Position numbers and translations under genes: made by a program. Shown in pieces: positions 1 to 9,053 of a stretch of 64,000 bases of DNA (positions within the stretch are counted from its first letter, which is position 1; each line of letters starts with the position of its first letter). Origin of the DNA: Rhodobacteraceae bacterium UBA3069 (GTDB taxonomy: Bacteria > Pseudomonadota > Alphaproteobacteria > Rhodobacterales > Rhodobacteraceae); NCBI GenBank assembly GCA_002366795.1, contig DFBX01000096.1, positions 24,201 through 88,200 of the forward strand, given 5' to 3'. A model generated the notes under the pieces. That model worked only from the letters and a program-made list of their open reading frames with translations. It searched no databases and was not told the DNA's origin.

Positions 1-113
1 CACGGATCGAGATGTGGAATGGAGAAACCTGGGTTCCGCAAACCGACTGGATCGCCGAATACAGCGATGTCGTGTGGGACGTGGTCAAGGAAAGTTCCTC
101 GAAATACGGATAG
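1..113 (+). CDS. ABC transporter substrate-binding protein, C-terminal end only (partial)
   Basis: The window opens inside this gene. The last 36 codons (reading from base 3) end at TAG 111-113. Their product closely matches the C-terminus of the next gene: both carry a W-(N/D)-G-E-(T/S)-W-V-P-x-T-D-W stretch, then AEY(S/T)DVVW and a V/I-K-E-S-S tail. It is therefore the end of a tandem paralogue of the periplasmic branched-chain amino acid-type (LivK-like) binding protein at 213-1463. Such proteins capture small carboxylates or amino acids in the periplasm for a LivHMGF-type importer. Identity as a paralogue is clear; the ligand is unknown. Confidence 0.8.
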   Translation, partial: RIEMWNGETWVPQTDWIAEYSDVVWDVVKESSSKYG

Positions 114-212
114 TGACGAACAGTTACCAGAAGGGTCGGCGTCACGGGGGGCGGCAGCGCGCCCGAATAACGATAAAGCCACCATAAACTCAATCAACGG
201 GAGAAAGAAAAG

Positions 213-1463
213 ATGAAAATCAAACAGCATATCAAGGCGGTGGCACTCACCGCTGCGTTGGCAGCAAGCGCGACAGTCGCGACCGCCCAGGACAAGGAGG
301 CGATCCGGTTTGGACTCTGCTTCGACCTCAGTAAGTCCTACACCTTCATTTCGCCCCAGGTGGCCCAAGCCGCTCAGGACCTCGCGATGTATACCAACGA
401 CAACGGTGGCATCGAAGGCCATCCGGTCGAAATAGTCGTGCGCGACCACGGCAACGAACCGCAGCGCGGCGTGGAATGCTATGAGCAACTCAAGCGCGAA
501 GGTGTTTTTATCTTCAACTTCCTGTCCACGCCGGTCACGAACGCAGCTTTGCCGCGTGTCATGAAAGACAGCAACATTCTGATGCAATCCGCTGTCGGAC
601 GTGGTGACGCCGTGGACGGGGAAGTGTTCAAATGGGTCTTTCCGGTTGGCCCGACCTACTGGCAGCAGGCGGCCAATGATGTTGCCTTCATCAAGGACCA
701 GTTGGGCGGCAATCTCGATAACGCCAAGATTGGATTCATTTATCTCGATTATCCGTTCGGTCAGGAGCCGATCGAGATTCTGAAAACCCTTTCCAAAAAA
801 GAGGGCTTTGAACTGGAACTCTATCCAGTTCCGCTGCCGGGGTCGGACCAGTCCGGGGCATGGAGCAAGATCCGCCGCGACAAGCCTGACTATGTGATCA
901 GTTGGTTGCTGGCAGGCGGACATGTGGTCGCCTCCAAGGAAATGCGTCGGAATCGATTCCCGATCGACCGCTACCTGTCGGTGAACTGGATGAACGAGGT
1001 CGACATCCGAAACATTGGCGAGCAGGAAGCAAAGGGCGTCCTTCGCGGGACCAACGTGGCCGGCGGGCAGGAAGTACCGATCGTCAAGACGATGCTTGAC
1101 ACCTACTATGCCAACGGCAAAGGCAGCGGTCCGGAAGAAAAGGTCCGTGACGTGTATTACAATCTGGGCCTAGCGATCTATTCGGCGGGTTTCGAGGCTG
1201 CTCGGCTGGGGATTAAGGAGAGTGGCTGGCCGCTGACGCCCGAAAACATGAAGGCGGGTTATGAGTCGATCGAAGGCTTCGACGCCAATGGCCTGATGGC
1301 CCCAGTAACCGTGACATCCGAGGATCACGGTGGCGGCGGCAAGACGCGTGTCGAACAGTGGGATGGCGAAAGCTGGGTTCCGCTGACCGACTGGAGCGCC
1401 GAGTATACCGATGTGGTGTGGGAAGTGATCAAGGAAAGCTCAGAGGCGTTCATCGTCGAATGA
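213..1463 (+). CDS. ABC transporter substrate-binding protein, LivK-like
   Basis: A 416-residue periplasmic binding protein of the Leu/Ile/Val (type I fold) family. A Sec signal peptide is visible: basic MKIKQHIK, a hydrophobic Ala-rich core, and an ATA-Q cleavage site near residues 25/26. An AG-rich ribosome site (gggagaaagaaaag) precedes the ATG. It follows a tandem paralogue by 99 bp, and no permease gene lies next to it, so it is either served by permeases outside the window or an alternative receptor for the LivHMGF set at 22-30 kb. Position with two crotonases and etfBA suggests a carboxylic-acid ligand rather than an amino acid; that is inference. Confidence 0.88.
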   Translation: MKIKQHIKAVALTAALAASATVATAQDKEAIRFGLCFDLSKSYTFISPQVAQAAQDLAMYTNDNGGIEGHPVEIVVRDHGNEPQRGVECYEQLKREGVFIFNFLSTPVTNAALPRVMKDSNILMQSAVGRGDAVDGEVFKWVFPVGPTYWQQAANDVAFIKDQLGGNLDNAKIGFIYLDYPFGQEPIEILKTLSKKEGFELELYPVPLPGSDQSGAWSKIRRDKPDYVISWLLAGGHVVASKEMRRNRFPIDRYLSVNWMNEVDIRNIGEQEAKGVLRGTNVAGGQEVPIVKTMLDTYYANGKGSGPEEKVRDVYYNLGLAIYSAGFEAARLGIKESGWPLTPENMKAGYESIEGFDANGLMAPVTVTSEDHGGGGKTRVEQWDGESWVPLTDWSAEYTDVVWEVIKESSEAFIVE

Positions 1464-1472
1464 GTGTCATGT

Positions 1473-1498
1473 CCCCCGCGGCAATCATGCCGCGGGGG
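1473..1498 (+). other. Strong GC hairpin after substrate-binding protein gene
   Basis: An 11-bp perfect stem (CCCCCGCGGCA / TGCCGCGGGGG) with a four-base ATCA loop starts 10 bp after the stop codon. No T-run follows, so it is more likely a 3' RNA-stabilising or partial-attenuation element between the binding-protein gene and the crotonase gene than a full terminator. A similar hairpin follows the other complete binding-protein gene (24386-24409). Confidence 0.6.
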
Positions 1499-1549
1499 AA
1501 ACCAGACGGCGTAAAAGTAAAAATATTCCGACCAGAAGAGGCGAGAGTC

Positions 1550-2326
1550 ATGAACCCCATCGACGTGACGATTGAAGGCGGCATTGCTACGGTTAGCATC
1601 AATCGGCCCGAACGAAAAAATGCGCTGTCCGTGGCCGCAACCAATGGGCTGACCGATGCCTGGGAGAAAATCGAAGCGGATGACAGCATTCGCGTGGCCA
1701 TTTTGACCTCGGCCGACTGCGGTATCTTCAGCGCCGGTCTGGATTTGAAGGAAGCCACACAGATTGCGCGGGATGAGGGTGTCGATATCCTGTCCAAGAT
1801 GCGCGATCCGTTTCACGAAACCATGCGGGCCTGCAAAAAGCCGATTATTGCCGCTATGACCGGATCCTTGATGGCCGGAGGCATGATGTTGACGCTGAAC
1901 TGCGATCTTCGCGTCGGTCTCAAAGGCACCAAGGTCGGCATCACCGAAGTCAAGATCGGGCGCGGGTCGCCATGGGCGTCTCCTGCGTTGTCAATGCTGC
2001 CACAACCCATCCTCATGGAAATCGTTCTGACCGGTGATCTGATGCCGATCGAGCGGCTGCACGATTACGGATTTACCAACTATCTGGAGGAAACGCCGGA
2101 CGCTGTGCGCGCGCGGGCGTATGCCCTTGCCAAACAGATTGCAGGGGTGGCCCCGCTTTCGGTCGTGGCGGCAAAAGGCAGCGTTCGTGCCACCATGGAC
2201 CTAGGCTGCGCAGGCGGTCTGGAAGAGGGAAAGCGCCTGCATGAGGTCGTCTATGCCAGCAATGACGCTATCGAAGGCCCCAAGGCTTTTGCAGAAAAGC
2301 GCGCGCCGATCTGGACCGGAACCTGA
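1550..2326 (+). CDS. Enoyl-CoA hydratase/isomerase (crotonase) family protein
   Basis: A 258-residue crotonase-fold protein. The start at 1550 is chosen because it follows an agaagaggcgag ribosome site and gives the usual family N-terminus; an upstream in-frame extension would overlap the preceding gene. The oxyanion-hole segment FSAGLDLKE and the AGGMML segment are typical of the fold. By eye, the first catalytic Glu of canonical hydratases (GGGxE) is Met, while the second (here ITEVKIG) is kept. It may therefore be an isomerase, hydrolase or specialised hydratase acting on an acyl-CoA. It lies 12 bp upstream of a second crotonase in one operon with etfBA. Confidence 0.85.
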   Translation: MNPIDVTIEGGIATVSINRPERKNALSVAATNGLTDAWEKIEADDSIRVAILTSADCGIFSAGLDLKEATQIARDEGVDILSKMRDPFHETMRACKKPIIAAMTGSLMAGGMMLTLNCDLRVGLKGTKVGITEVKIGRGSPWASPALSMLPQPILMEIVLTGDLMPIERLHDYGFTNYLEETPDAVRARAYALAKQIAGVAPLSVVAAKGSVRATMDLGCAGGLEEGKRLHEVVYASNDAIEGPKAFAEKRAPIWTGT

Positions 2327-2337
2327 AGGAGGCTGGC

Positions 2338-3120
2338 ATGACCGAACTTATTCGCTTTGAAAGAGATGGCCCTGTCGGCATCCTGCGCTTTGTTCAGCCC
2401 AAGAAGCGCAACCCTTACAGCATCGCGTTCGTCAAGGAATTGGTGGCGCATCTGCGCGAAGCTGAACAGGATGATACGGTCCGCGCCGTGGTCATGACCG
2501 GTGGCGAACATTTCAGCAGCGGTGGGGATCTTGTCGGCTTCCAGTCCGAGGTCGCCAAGGGAGCCAGGGCCACCTCCGAGATGGTCGACAAGGTTCATGA
2601 TGGCGGACGTGCTGCATATCTCTTTCGCAAACCACTGATTTCCGCCGTCTGCGGAGTCGCGTTCGGTGCGGGCCTCAGCCTTGCCCTGTCTGCGGATATC
2701 GTTGTGGCGGCCGAAGATGCACGGCTTTGCGAGGTTTTTGCGCGCGTCGGCGGCTGTCCCGACACCGGGTCGAGCTGGCTTTTACAACAGCGCGCCGGTG
2801 CGGGGGTGGCGCGGATGCTTGTTCTCACAGGTCGTGAGATCGACGGGCGCACCGCCAAAGAACTGCGCGTCGTGGAAGAATGCGTTCCGGCCAAACAGGT
2901 CGAAGAACGCGCGCTTGAGATCGCCCGCGAGATCGCCCAACATCCAATGTTTGGCGTACAGATCGCAAAGCGCGTGATGCGCGCCTCAGCGGAGTGTAGC
3001 TATCTTGAGGCGCTGGACATCGAGCGGGATTCCCAAAGCATTCTGTTGTGCGCACATGACTTTCCCGAGGCCATGAAAGCGTTTTCGGAAAAAAGAAAGC
3101 CCGAATTCAAAGACCGCTAA
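2338..3120 (+). CDS. Enoyl-CoA hydratase/isomerase family protein
   Basis: A 260-residue crotonase-fold protein with an oxyanion-hole segment [11 protein letters not shown] and a [16 protein letters not shown] core. Neither position of the canonical hydratase Glu pair appears to be Glu (Ser in GAGLS, Phe in EVF by manual alignment), so plain trans-enoyl hydration is doubtful; a PaaG-like isomerase role is one alternative. The start follows an aaggagg ribosome site. It is 12 bp after the previous crotonase and 40 bp before etfB, so one transcript is likely. Confidence 0.85.
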   Translation: MTELIRFERDGPVGILRFVQPKKRNPYSIAFVKELVAHLREAEQDDTVRAVVMTGGEHFSSGGDLVGFQSEVAKGARATSEMVDKVHDGGRAAYLFRKPLISAVCGVAFGAGLSLALSADIVVAAEDARLCEVFARVGGCPDTGSSWLLQQRAGAGVARMLVLTGREIDGRTAKELRVVEECVPAKQVEERALEIAREIAQHPMFGVQIAKRVMRASAECSYLEALDIERDSQSILLCAHDFPEAMKAFSEKRKPEFKDR

Positions 3121-3160
3121 AATGGTCGAAACAACATCAAGAAATCAAGGAGATCGCAAT

Positions 3161-3919
3161 ATGAAGGTACTTGTACCTGTCAAGCGCGTGATCGATTACA
3201 ACGTTAAGGTTCGTGTGAAAGTGGACGGAAGCGGTGTTGATCTCGCCAACGTTAAGATGTCGATGAACCCATTCGACGAGATTGCAGTCGAAGAGGCCAT
3301 CCGCCTGAAAGAAGCAGGCAAGGCCGATGAGGTTGTTGTTGTTTCGATTGGTGTGAAGCAGTCTCAGGAAACTTTGCGCACAGCCTTGGCCATGGGTGCG
3401 GATCGCGCCATTCTGGCTGTGGCCGCCGATGACGTACACAGCGACGTCGAGCCGCTGGCCGTTGCCAAAATCCTGAAAGCCATTGTTGACGAAGAGCAGC
3501 CGGGTCTGGTTCTGTGCGGCAAGCAGGCGATCGACAACGATCTGAACGCCACTGGCCAGATGCTTTCGGCGCTGCTGGGTTGGTCCCAGGCGACCTTTGC
3601 CTCCGAGGTGGACATCGACGGCGACAGCGCCAAGGTCACCCGCGAGGTTGATGGCGGTCTGCAGACCATCTCGGTCAAGATGCCCACGGTCATCACCGTT
3701 GACCTGCGCCTGAACGAGCCGCGCTACGCCTCGTTGCCCAACATCATGAAAGCCAAGAAAAAGCCGCTGGATGAGAAATCCGCAGCCGATTACGGCGTCG
3801 ATGTCACACCGCGTCTTGAGATCCTCAAGACCGCTGAGCCGGCAGAACGTGCCGCAGGCATCATGGTGGGTTCGGTTGACGAACTGGTAGAGAAACTCAA
3901 AGAGGCGGGGGCTGTATAA
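3161..3919 (+). CDS. etfB: Electron transfer flavoprotein subunit beta
   Basis: A 252-residue ETF beta subunit, which binds AMP and with EtfA carries electrons from acyl-CoA dehydrogenases to ETF:ubiquinone oxidoreductase. The N-terminus [20 protein letters not shown] and the family signature [14 protein letters not shown] near residues 185-200 are diagnostic. The ATG at 3161 is preferred over one 13 codons upstream because it has aaggag 8 bp before it and matches the conserved N-terminus. Its stop overlaps the etfA start (TAATG). The location suggests a dedicated Etf for the many dehydrogenases nearby. Confidence 0.97.
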   Translation: MKVLVPVKRVIDYNVKVRVKVDGSGVDLANVKMSMNPFDEIAVEEAIRLKEAGKADEVVVVSIGVKQSQETLRTALAMGADRAILAVAADDVHSDVEPLAVAKILKAIVDEEQPGLVLCGKQAIDNDLNATGQMLSALLGWSQATFASEVDIDGDSAKVTREVDGGLQTISVKMPTVITVDLRLNEPRYASLPNIMKAKKKPLDEKSAADYGVDVTPRLEILKTAEPAERAAGIMVGSVDELVEKLKEAGAV

Positions 3920-4845
3920 TGGCTGTTCTTCTTCTTGCAGAAGTGAATGATGGCGCTCTGGCGATGGACGCAACGGCCAAGGCCGTGTCCGCCGCTGCGT
4001 CGCTGGGTGACGTTACCGTGCTTTGCGCCGGTGGCACTGCGGCAGATGCCGCGGCCGAGGCCGCCACCATCGCAGGTGTGTCCAAGGTGCTCTGCGCCGA
4101 GGATGCGGCCCTTGGCCACCGTCTGGCCGAAGCGACCGCTGATCTGATCGTGGGCCTTGCTGGCGACTACAGCCACATTGTGGCCCCGGCCACCACCGAC
4201 GCCAAGAACGTGCTGCCCCGCGTGGCTGCACTGCTGGATGTCATGGTGCTGACCGATGTGACCGCCGTGATCGACGCCGACACATTCGAGCGTCCGATCT
4301 ACGCGGGCAACGCGATCCAGACCGTCAAATCCTCGGATGCGACCAAGGTGATCACCTTCCGCACCTCGACCTTTGACGCGGCTGCCACAGGCGGCTCGGC
4401 CTCGGTCGAAACCATCGGTGGCGCGGCGGCCTCCGGGTTGTCCGAATGGGTCGAAGACAAGGTCGCGGCAAGCGATCGCCCCGAGCTGACCTCGGCTGGT
4501 GTGGTTGTTTCCGGTGGTCGTGGTGTTGGCTCTGAAGAGGACTTCAAGATCATCGAAGCCCTCGCGGACAAGCTGGGCGCGGCTGTTGGTGCGTCCCGCG
4601 CGGCTGTGGACTCGGGCTATGCCCCCAACGACTGGCAGGTTGGTCAGACCGGCAAGATTGTTGCCCCTGATCTTTATGTGGCTGTGGGCATCTCTGGCGC
4701 AATCCAGCACCTTGCTGGCATGAAAGATTCCAAGGTGATCGTGGCGATCAACAAGGATGAAGAAGCGCCGATCTTCCAGGTTGCGGACTTTGGACTGGTG
4801 GCTGACCTGTTCACGGCTGTGCCGGAGCTGATTGAAAAGTTTTGA
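3919..4845 (+). CDS. etfA: Electron transfer flavoprotein subunit alpha
   Basis: A 308-residue FAD-binding ETF alpha subunit, partner of EtfB. The C-terminal FAD domain shows [12 protein letters not shown], the SRAAVDSG(Y)[11 protein letters not shown] segment and the alpha-ETF signature [16 protein letters not shown] followed by [10 protein letters not shown]. Length is normal. It starts within the etfB stop codon (TAATG), implying translational coupling and 1:1 synthesis, and is followed by an intrinsic terminator that ends the operon. Confidence 0.97.
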   Translation: MAVLLLAEVNDGALAMDATAKAVSAAASLGDVTVLCAGGTAADAAAEAATIAGVSKVLCAEDAALGHRLAEATADLIVGLAGDYSHIVAPATTDAKNVLPRVAALLDVMVLTDVTAVIDADTFERPIYAGNAIQTVKSSDATKVITFRTSTFDAAATGGSASVETIGGAAASGLSEWVEDKVAASDRPELTSAGVVVSGGRGVGSEEDFKIIEALADKLGAAVGASRAAVDSGYAPNDWQVGQTGKIVAPDLYVAVGISGAIQHLAGMKDSKVIVAINKDEEAPIFQVADFGLVADLFTAVPELIEKF

Positions 4846-4870
4846 CAAGCATCACATTGAAACCAGAGAA

Positions 4871-4898
4871 GGCCCGCTGATCGCAGCGGGCCATTTTT
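4871..4898 (+). terminator. Rho-independent terminator after etfA
   Basis: GGCCCGCT pairs perfectly with AGCGGGCC around a short loop and is followed by ATTTTT. It lies 25 bp after the etfA stop and separates the etf operon from the operator-controlled dehydrogenase at 5059. Confidence 0.85.
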
Positions 4899-5004
4899 CG
4901 TGCGCGGGGGTTTGGTTTTTCAGCGGCCCGAGAACCGCCTGATGCGCAAGACTCGGAGGTATATGACGCTTCGTTAGCAAGTGCTTTGGATCGTTGCCAA
5001 AAAA

Positions 5005-5020
5005 TAAAACACTTGTTAGA
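5005..5020. promoter_or_regulatory. Operator copy 1 (degenerate left half) in the promoter of the 5059 dehydrogenase
   Basis: TAAAACACTTGTTAGA matches the TCTAACANNTGTTAGA consensus with an intact right half and two left-half mismatches. TTGCCA (4994-4999) and TAGATT (5017-5022) lie 17 bp apart and fit -35 and -10 boxes, so the palindrome fills the promoter spacer. The start codon is 39 bp downstream. Repression by the tandem TetR at 50866 is inferred. Confidence 0.6.
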
Positions 5021-5058
5021 TTTCTTGAGATGCAAGCAATGCTCCGTAGGAAAACAAC

Positions 5059-6216
5059 ATGTCTCTGATCAAGAACTCCCCAACCTGGGCCTCCGATGAG
5101 CACAAGATGTTCGCGGACAGCACCCGCAAGCTTTTTGATGCCGAAATGGCTCCAAACATCGAAAAATGGGCAGAGCAGGGCATTGTCGACCGCGAATTCT
5201 GGACGACGGTTGGCGAACAGGGTGTCATGGGCGGATCCATTGCCGAGAATTATGGTGGGTTCGGTGGCGGCATCGGGTTTGATGCGATCACCGTATATGA
5301 GCAGGGGCGCACAGGTGACACCGGTTGGGGCTATGGCATCCAGACCATCGTGATCCATTACATCAACGCCTATGGCAGTGAAGAGCAGAAGAAAAAATGG
5401 TTACCGCGGCTGATCAGCGGCGACAGTGTCGCGGCCATCGCCATGACCGAGCCGGGAACGGGGTCCGATCTTCAGAACGTCCAGACCCACGCGGAAAAGG
5501 ACGGCAATCATTACAAGATCAACGGCTCGAAGATTTTCATTACCAACGGACATACCGCCGATATCATCGTTGTCGTGGCCAAGACGGATCGCAGCGCTGG
5601 CGCCAAGGGTGTTTCGCTGATCGTTCTGGAAACCGAAGGCGCGGAAGGTTTTCGCCGCGGACGGAACCTGAAGAAGCTGGGTATGAAGGGCTCGGACACG
5701 GCCGAGCTGTTCTTTGAGGATGTGCGCGTGCCGACGGCCAACCTGATTGGCCCGGAAGAAGGGCAGGGGTTCTATCAGCTGATGAAGCAACTGCCTTGGG
5801 AAAGGCTTATGATTGGCATCACCGCCCTTGGCTTCATTGATTTCGCCATCGACGAGACGGTCAAATACGTTCAGGACCGCAAGGCCTTCGGCAACCGGAT
5901 CATGGATTTTCAGAACACCCGTTTCAAACTGGCGGAATGCAAGACCAAGGCCGAATTGCTGCGCAGCTTCGTGAATGACGGCATTGCCCGGCTTGAGGCC
6001 GGCGAGCTTGATGCGGCCACGGCTTCGATGGCGAAATGGTGGGGCAGTCAGACGCAGAACGAAGTCATGCATGAATGTCTACAACTGCATGGTGGCTACG
6101 GCTTCATGATGGAGTTCCCGATCGCACGCCTTTATGCCGACAGCAGGGTTCAGATGATCTATGGCGGTACAAACGAGATCATGAAGGAACTGATCGCACG
6201 TTCGATGGATATATGA
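5059..6216 (+). CDS. Acyl-CoA dehydrogenase
   Basis: A 385-residue FAD enzyme that introduces an alpha-beta double bond into an acyl-CoA and passes electrons to Etf. The FAD/substrate segment MTEPGTGSDLQ and FITNG are present, and the C-terminal YGGTNEI carries the usual catalytic Glu. It is a single-gene unit between a terminator and a convergent gene, with its own operator-bearing promoter. The acyl substrate is unknown. Confidence 0.92.
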   Translation: MSLIKNSPTWASDEHKMFADSTRKLFDAEMAPNIEKWAEQGIVDREFWTTVGEQGVMGGSIAENYGGFGGGIGFDAITVYEQGRTGDTGWGYGIQTIVIHYINAYGSEEQKKKWLPRLISGDSVAAIAMTEPGTGSDLQNVQTHAEKDGNHYKINGSKIFITNGHTADIIVVVAKTDRSAGAKGVSLIVLETEGAEGFRRGRNLKKLGMKGSDTAELFFEDVRVPTANLIGPEEGQGFYQLMKQLPWERLMIGITALGFIDFAIDETVKYVQDRKAFGNRIMDFQNTRFKLAECKTKAELLRSFVNDGIARLEAGELDAATASMAKWWGSQTQNEVMHECLQLHGGYGFMMEFPIARLYADSRVQMIYGGTNEIMKELIARSMDI

Positions 6217-6237
6217 TCCGTCCTGTAACGGGTGGGG

Positions 6238-7404
6238 TTACTCTTCACCCGGTCCCAGGATCTCGTCGCTGTGCTCCCCGAGCTTGGGAGCAGGGCGATG
6301 GTCGTGTCGCGCGGGCGTTGCTGAGAACCGAATTGGCGGGCGTGTCGTCCAGATAGCGCCTTCGGTCGGATGATCAATCTGCTGAAAGAAACCGGTCTCG
6401 GCAAGATGGGGGTCGCTTGGCAGATCCGTCAGGTTGCGCACCGGCGTGGCGGGAATGTCAGCCTGCTCCATCAGGGTAAGCCATTCTTCTGTTGTCCGCG
6501 TCAGCGCGATCTGCGCCACCATATCGTATACCGCGCCAATGTTGCGGCTGCGGGCGTCCATGTCAGTGACCCAAGCATGGTCGACCATATCCTCGCGCCC
6601 GACCGCCTTGAAGAACCGCGCCCACTGAACGTTGGTGTAGGGAAGAATTGTGATATAGCCGTCCGCCGTCTGGACAGGGCGTCGGTGTGGAACCAGCATC
6701 CGCGCATAGCCGAAATCCTGCGGGGTCTCTTCGAAGGTGGCACCATCCATGTGTTCGACCATCAGAAACGATGCCAGCGTTTCAAACATCGGCACCTCGA
6801 CATGCTGGGCTTCGCCCGTGCGCTCGCGGTGGAGCAGGGCTGCCATTACGGCATAGGCGGCCGTCACGCCGCCGAGTTTATCGGCAAGGATCGTGGGGGC
6901 ATAAGCGGGCGGGGCCTTGGGGTCGCGCAACGTCGCCAGACTGGCCAATCCCGAAACCGACTGGACGGAGTCGTCGAATGCGGGCTTGGCGGCATAGGGT
7001 CCGTCCTGACCGAAGCCGGTTGCGGATACCGTGATCAGATTCGGGTTCTCGTGGCGCAGTGTTTCGGGATCCAACGACAATCGGGCAAGCGCCGCAGGCC
7101 GGATGCTTGAAATCATTACATCGGCATCGGACAGCAGCTTGCGCAGCCGGTCGCGCCCGGTCTGAGTTTTCAGGTCGAGCACGACACTGCGCTTGTTGCG
7201 GTTGGCCCCTAGGAAGGCGGCCCCCATCAGCTTGTTGCGTGACGGCTGGACTTGGCGCAAAAGATCGCCCTCGGGGCCTTCCACCTTGATCACATCGGCC
7301 CCCAGGTCGCCCAGCATTTGGGTCGCCAGGGGGCCGAAAACCACTGACGTCAAGTCGATGATCCTGATGCCATCAAGGATTGCGGTGTTCTTTGCGGCGG
7401 TCAT
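6238..7404 (-). CDS. CaiB/BaiF family III CoA-transferase
   Basis: A 388-residue family III CoA-transferase, which moves CoA between carboxylates through a covalent aspartyl-CoA intermediate. The N-terminal GIRIIDLTSVVFGPLATQML, GADVIKVE and a PAFDDSVQSVSG segment are typical; Asp144 (four residues before Gln148) is the expected nucleophile. It lies 18 bp downstream of a second CoA-transferase on the same strand, so the two may form a heteromer, as in succinyl-CoA:benzylsuccinate or mesaconate-type enzymes. Likely substrates are the imported acid and succinyl-CoA or acetyl-CoA; this is inference. Confidence 0.88.
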   Translation of the reverse strand: MTAAKNTAILDGIRIIDLTSVVFGPLATQMLGDLGADVIKVEGPEGDLLRQVQPSRNKLMGAAFLGANRNKRSVVLDLKTQTGRDRLRKLLSDADVMISSIRPAALARLSLDPETLRHENPNLITVSATGFGQDGPYAAKPAFDDSVQSVSGLASLATLRDPKAPPAYAPTILADKLGGVTAAYAVMAALLHRERTGEAQHVEVPMFETLASFLMVEHMDGATFEETPQDFGYARMLVPHRRPVQTADGYITILPYTNVQWARFFKAVGREDMVDHAWVTDMDARSRNIGAVYDMVAQIALTRTTEEWLTLMEQADIPATPVRNLTDLPSDPHLAETGFFQQIDHPTEGAIWTTRPPIRFSATPARHDHRPAPKLGEHSDEILGPGEE

Positions 7405-7422
7405 TTGGGTTGATTTCCAGTT

Positions 7423-8568
7423 CTAGGAACGAGAGCCGAATTCGGCGCGAATGGCGGCGCCGTCGGCATCGAAAGCAGGGGAAGGGCCAAGCGCGGCCTC
7501 GGTGCCGCTGCGCCGTATCGGAGGCATCGCGACGCTGACCGGTCCGGAAGGGGTGTTGATGGTCGAACGGTCGAGTTGCGGGTGATCTGACAAAGAGGCC
7601 ACATCGTTCACCGCCGCCGAGGCAATTCCGGCAGCGTCCAGCAACTCCAAGAGTTCGGCACGGTCATGTGAACCGAACGCGGTCGTGATAAGCGTTTCTA
7701 GCGCGGATTTGTGCTGAATTCTGGCCGAATTGTCATGAAAACGCGGATCATTGGCCAGCGCCGGGTCGCCTAGAATCTGCGCGCAGAACCGGTCCCACTC
7801 GCGGCTGTTCTGGACCGATATGACGACCAGATCACCGCCCCGGCAGCGAAATGCACCGTAAGGGCATATAACAGAGTGCCCAAGCCCGGTTCTGGGCGTG
7901 GGCTGGTCGGCATAGTCGTGGAAGAGGAGCGGAACCGCCATCCAGTCGGCCATCACGTCGAACATCGCCACCGAAACACCGCGTCCCTTGCCGGTGTGGT
8001 CACGCCCGACCAAGGCTTCGCAGATCCCGGCATGGGCCGTCATGCCGGTGGCGATATCGCAGACAGAAACACCAACCCGGCCCGGCCCGTCCGGTGTGCC
8101 AGTCACCGAAGCCAGCCCGCTTTCGCATTGCACCAGAAGGTCATAGGCCTTGGCGTTTCGCATTGGGCCGTCTTCGCCGTATCCGGTGATGTCGCAGGTC
8201 ACAAGGCGCGGAAACTTCTCTCGCAAGGTGGCCGAATCAAGCCCAAGTTTTTTGAGCGCACCGGGAAGCAGATTTTGAATAAAAACATCCGCGTTTTCCA
8301 GCATTCCCAGCAGTATTTCCAGGTCTTCGTCGGCCTTAATGTCCAACGCGACTGATTCCTTGCCGCGGTTGAGCCAGGTGAAATAGGCGCTTTCACCGTT
8401 CGCGGCGGTATCGTAGGCGCGGGCAAAATCGCCTGCGCCCTTGCGCTCGATCTTGATCACGCGTGCACCGGCATCGGCCAGCCGCGACGAGCAAAAGGGC
8501 GCTGCCACCGCCTGTTCGAGCGCGACAACAAGCTTGCCGGAGAGGGGGGCTGAGTTTGTACCTGACAT
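7423..8568 (-). CDS. CaiB/BaiF family III CoA-transferase
   Basis: A 381-residue family III CoA-transferase, first gene of a two-gene operon with the 6238-7404 transferase. ARVIKIERKGAGDFAR, the WLNRGK(E)SVALD segment and AKAYDLLVQCESG, with Asp143 as expected nucleophile, support the call. I place the start at 8568 (MSGTNS); an in-frame extension upstream would run through the operator. The promoter contains operator copy 2, shared with the divergent 8673 operon. TTGATA and TAGAAA flank the palindrome at 17-bp spacing on this strand. Confidence 0.88.
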   Translation of the reverse strand: MSGTNSAPLSGKLVVALEQAVAAPFCSSRLADAGARVIKIERKGAGDFARAYDTAANGESAYFTWLNRGKESVALDIKADEDLEILLGMLENADVFIQNLLPGALKKLGLDSATLREKFPRLVTCDITGYGEDGPMRNAKAYDLLVQCESGLASVTGTPDGPGRVGVSVCDIATGMTAHAGICEALVGRDHTGKGRGVSVAMFDVMADWMAVPLLFHDYADQPTPRTGLGHSVICPYGAFRCRGGDLVVISVQNSREWDRFCAQILGDPALANDPRFHDNSARIQHKSALETLITTAFGSHDRAELLELLDAAGIASAAVNDVASLSDHPQLDRSTINTPSGPVSVAMPPIRRSGTEAALGPSPAFDADGAAIRAEFGSRS

Positions 8569-8604
8569 GGAATTCTCGCAAGTGATCCTAAGAGCTTGAC
8601 AATT

Positions 8605-8620
8605 TCTAACAGATGTTAGA
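8605..8620. promoter_or_regulatory. Operator copy 2 between divergent CoA-transferase and DUF35/aldolase operons
   Basis: TCTAACAGATGTTAGA is a perfect palindrome around a 2-bp centre and extends to 20 bp (8603-8622, TTT...AAA). Toward lower coordinates, TTGATA (complement of 8626-8631) and TAGAAA (complement of 8603-8608) are 17 bp apart. Toward higher coordinates, TTGACA is at 8596-8601 with TAGAAA at 8617-8622. One bound repressor could close both promoters. Confidence 0.8.
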
Positions 8621-8672
8621 AATGTTATCAACACGCACAAGCAGATACTGGATCATTTTAAGGAGAACGCAG

Positions 8673-9050
8673 GTGCCGGACGCCACAGGACCAGATCAGA
8701 TTTTCCAGCGCGCACTCGCCAACAAGGAAATCCTGCTGCCCAAGTGCAATGACTGCGGGGCATATCACTTCTTTCCCAGGGTTTTGTGTCCGCACTGCCA
8801 TGGATCTGCAATCTCCTGGGAGCCGGCCAGCGGCAAGGGCCGGGTCCACACCACCACTGTCGTGCGCCAGAAGCCCGAGCGCGGCGGCGACTACAACGTG
8901 TGCATGGTCGAACTGGAGGAAGGCGTTCGGATGATGAGCCGGGTCGAGGGTATCGCCCCCGGTGACGTTATCATCGACATGGCCGTGACCGCTTTCGTGG
9001 GCGAGGCCGAGGGTGCCCCGGCCGTGCTTTTCAAGCCGGTGGAGGCATAA
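8673..9050 (+). CDS. DUF35 / Zn-ribbon OB-fold protein, partner of thiolase-fold enzyme
   Basis: A 125-residue protein with an N-terminal rubredoxin-like Zn ribbon (Cys25-x2-Cys28 and Cys39-x2-Cys42) and a C-terminal OB-fold, the DUF35 architecture. Members bind thiolase-fold proteins; in actinobacterial steroid side-chain loss, a DUF35 domain is needed by the aldolase Ltp2. The GTG start at 8673 is chosen because AAGGAG lies 7 bp before it, whereas upstream in-frame codons lie inside the operator. The gene ends 3 bp before the thiolase-fold gene, as expected for a complex. Confidence 0.88.
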   Translation: MPDATGPDQIFQRALANKEILLPKCNDCGAYHFFPRVLCPHCHGSAISWEPASGKGRVHTTTVVRQKPERGGDYNVCMVELEEGVRMMSRVEGIAPGDVIIDMAVTAFVGEAEGAPAVLFKPVEA

Positions 9051-9053
9051 CGC

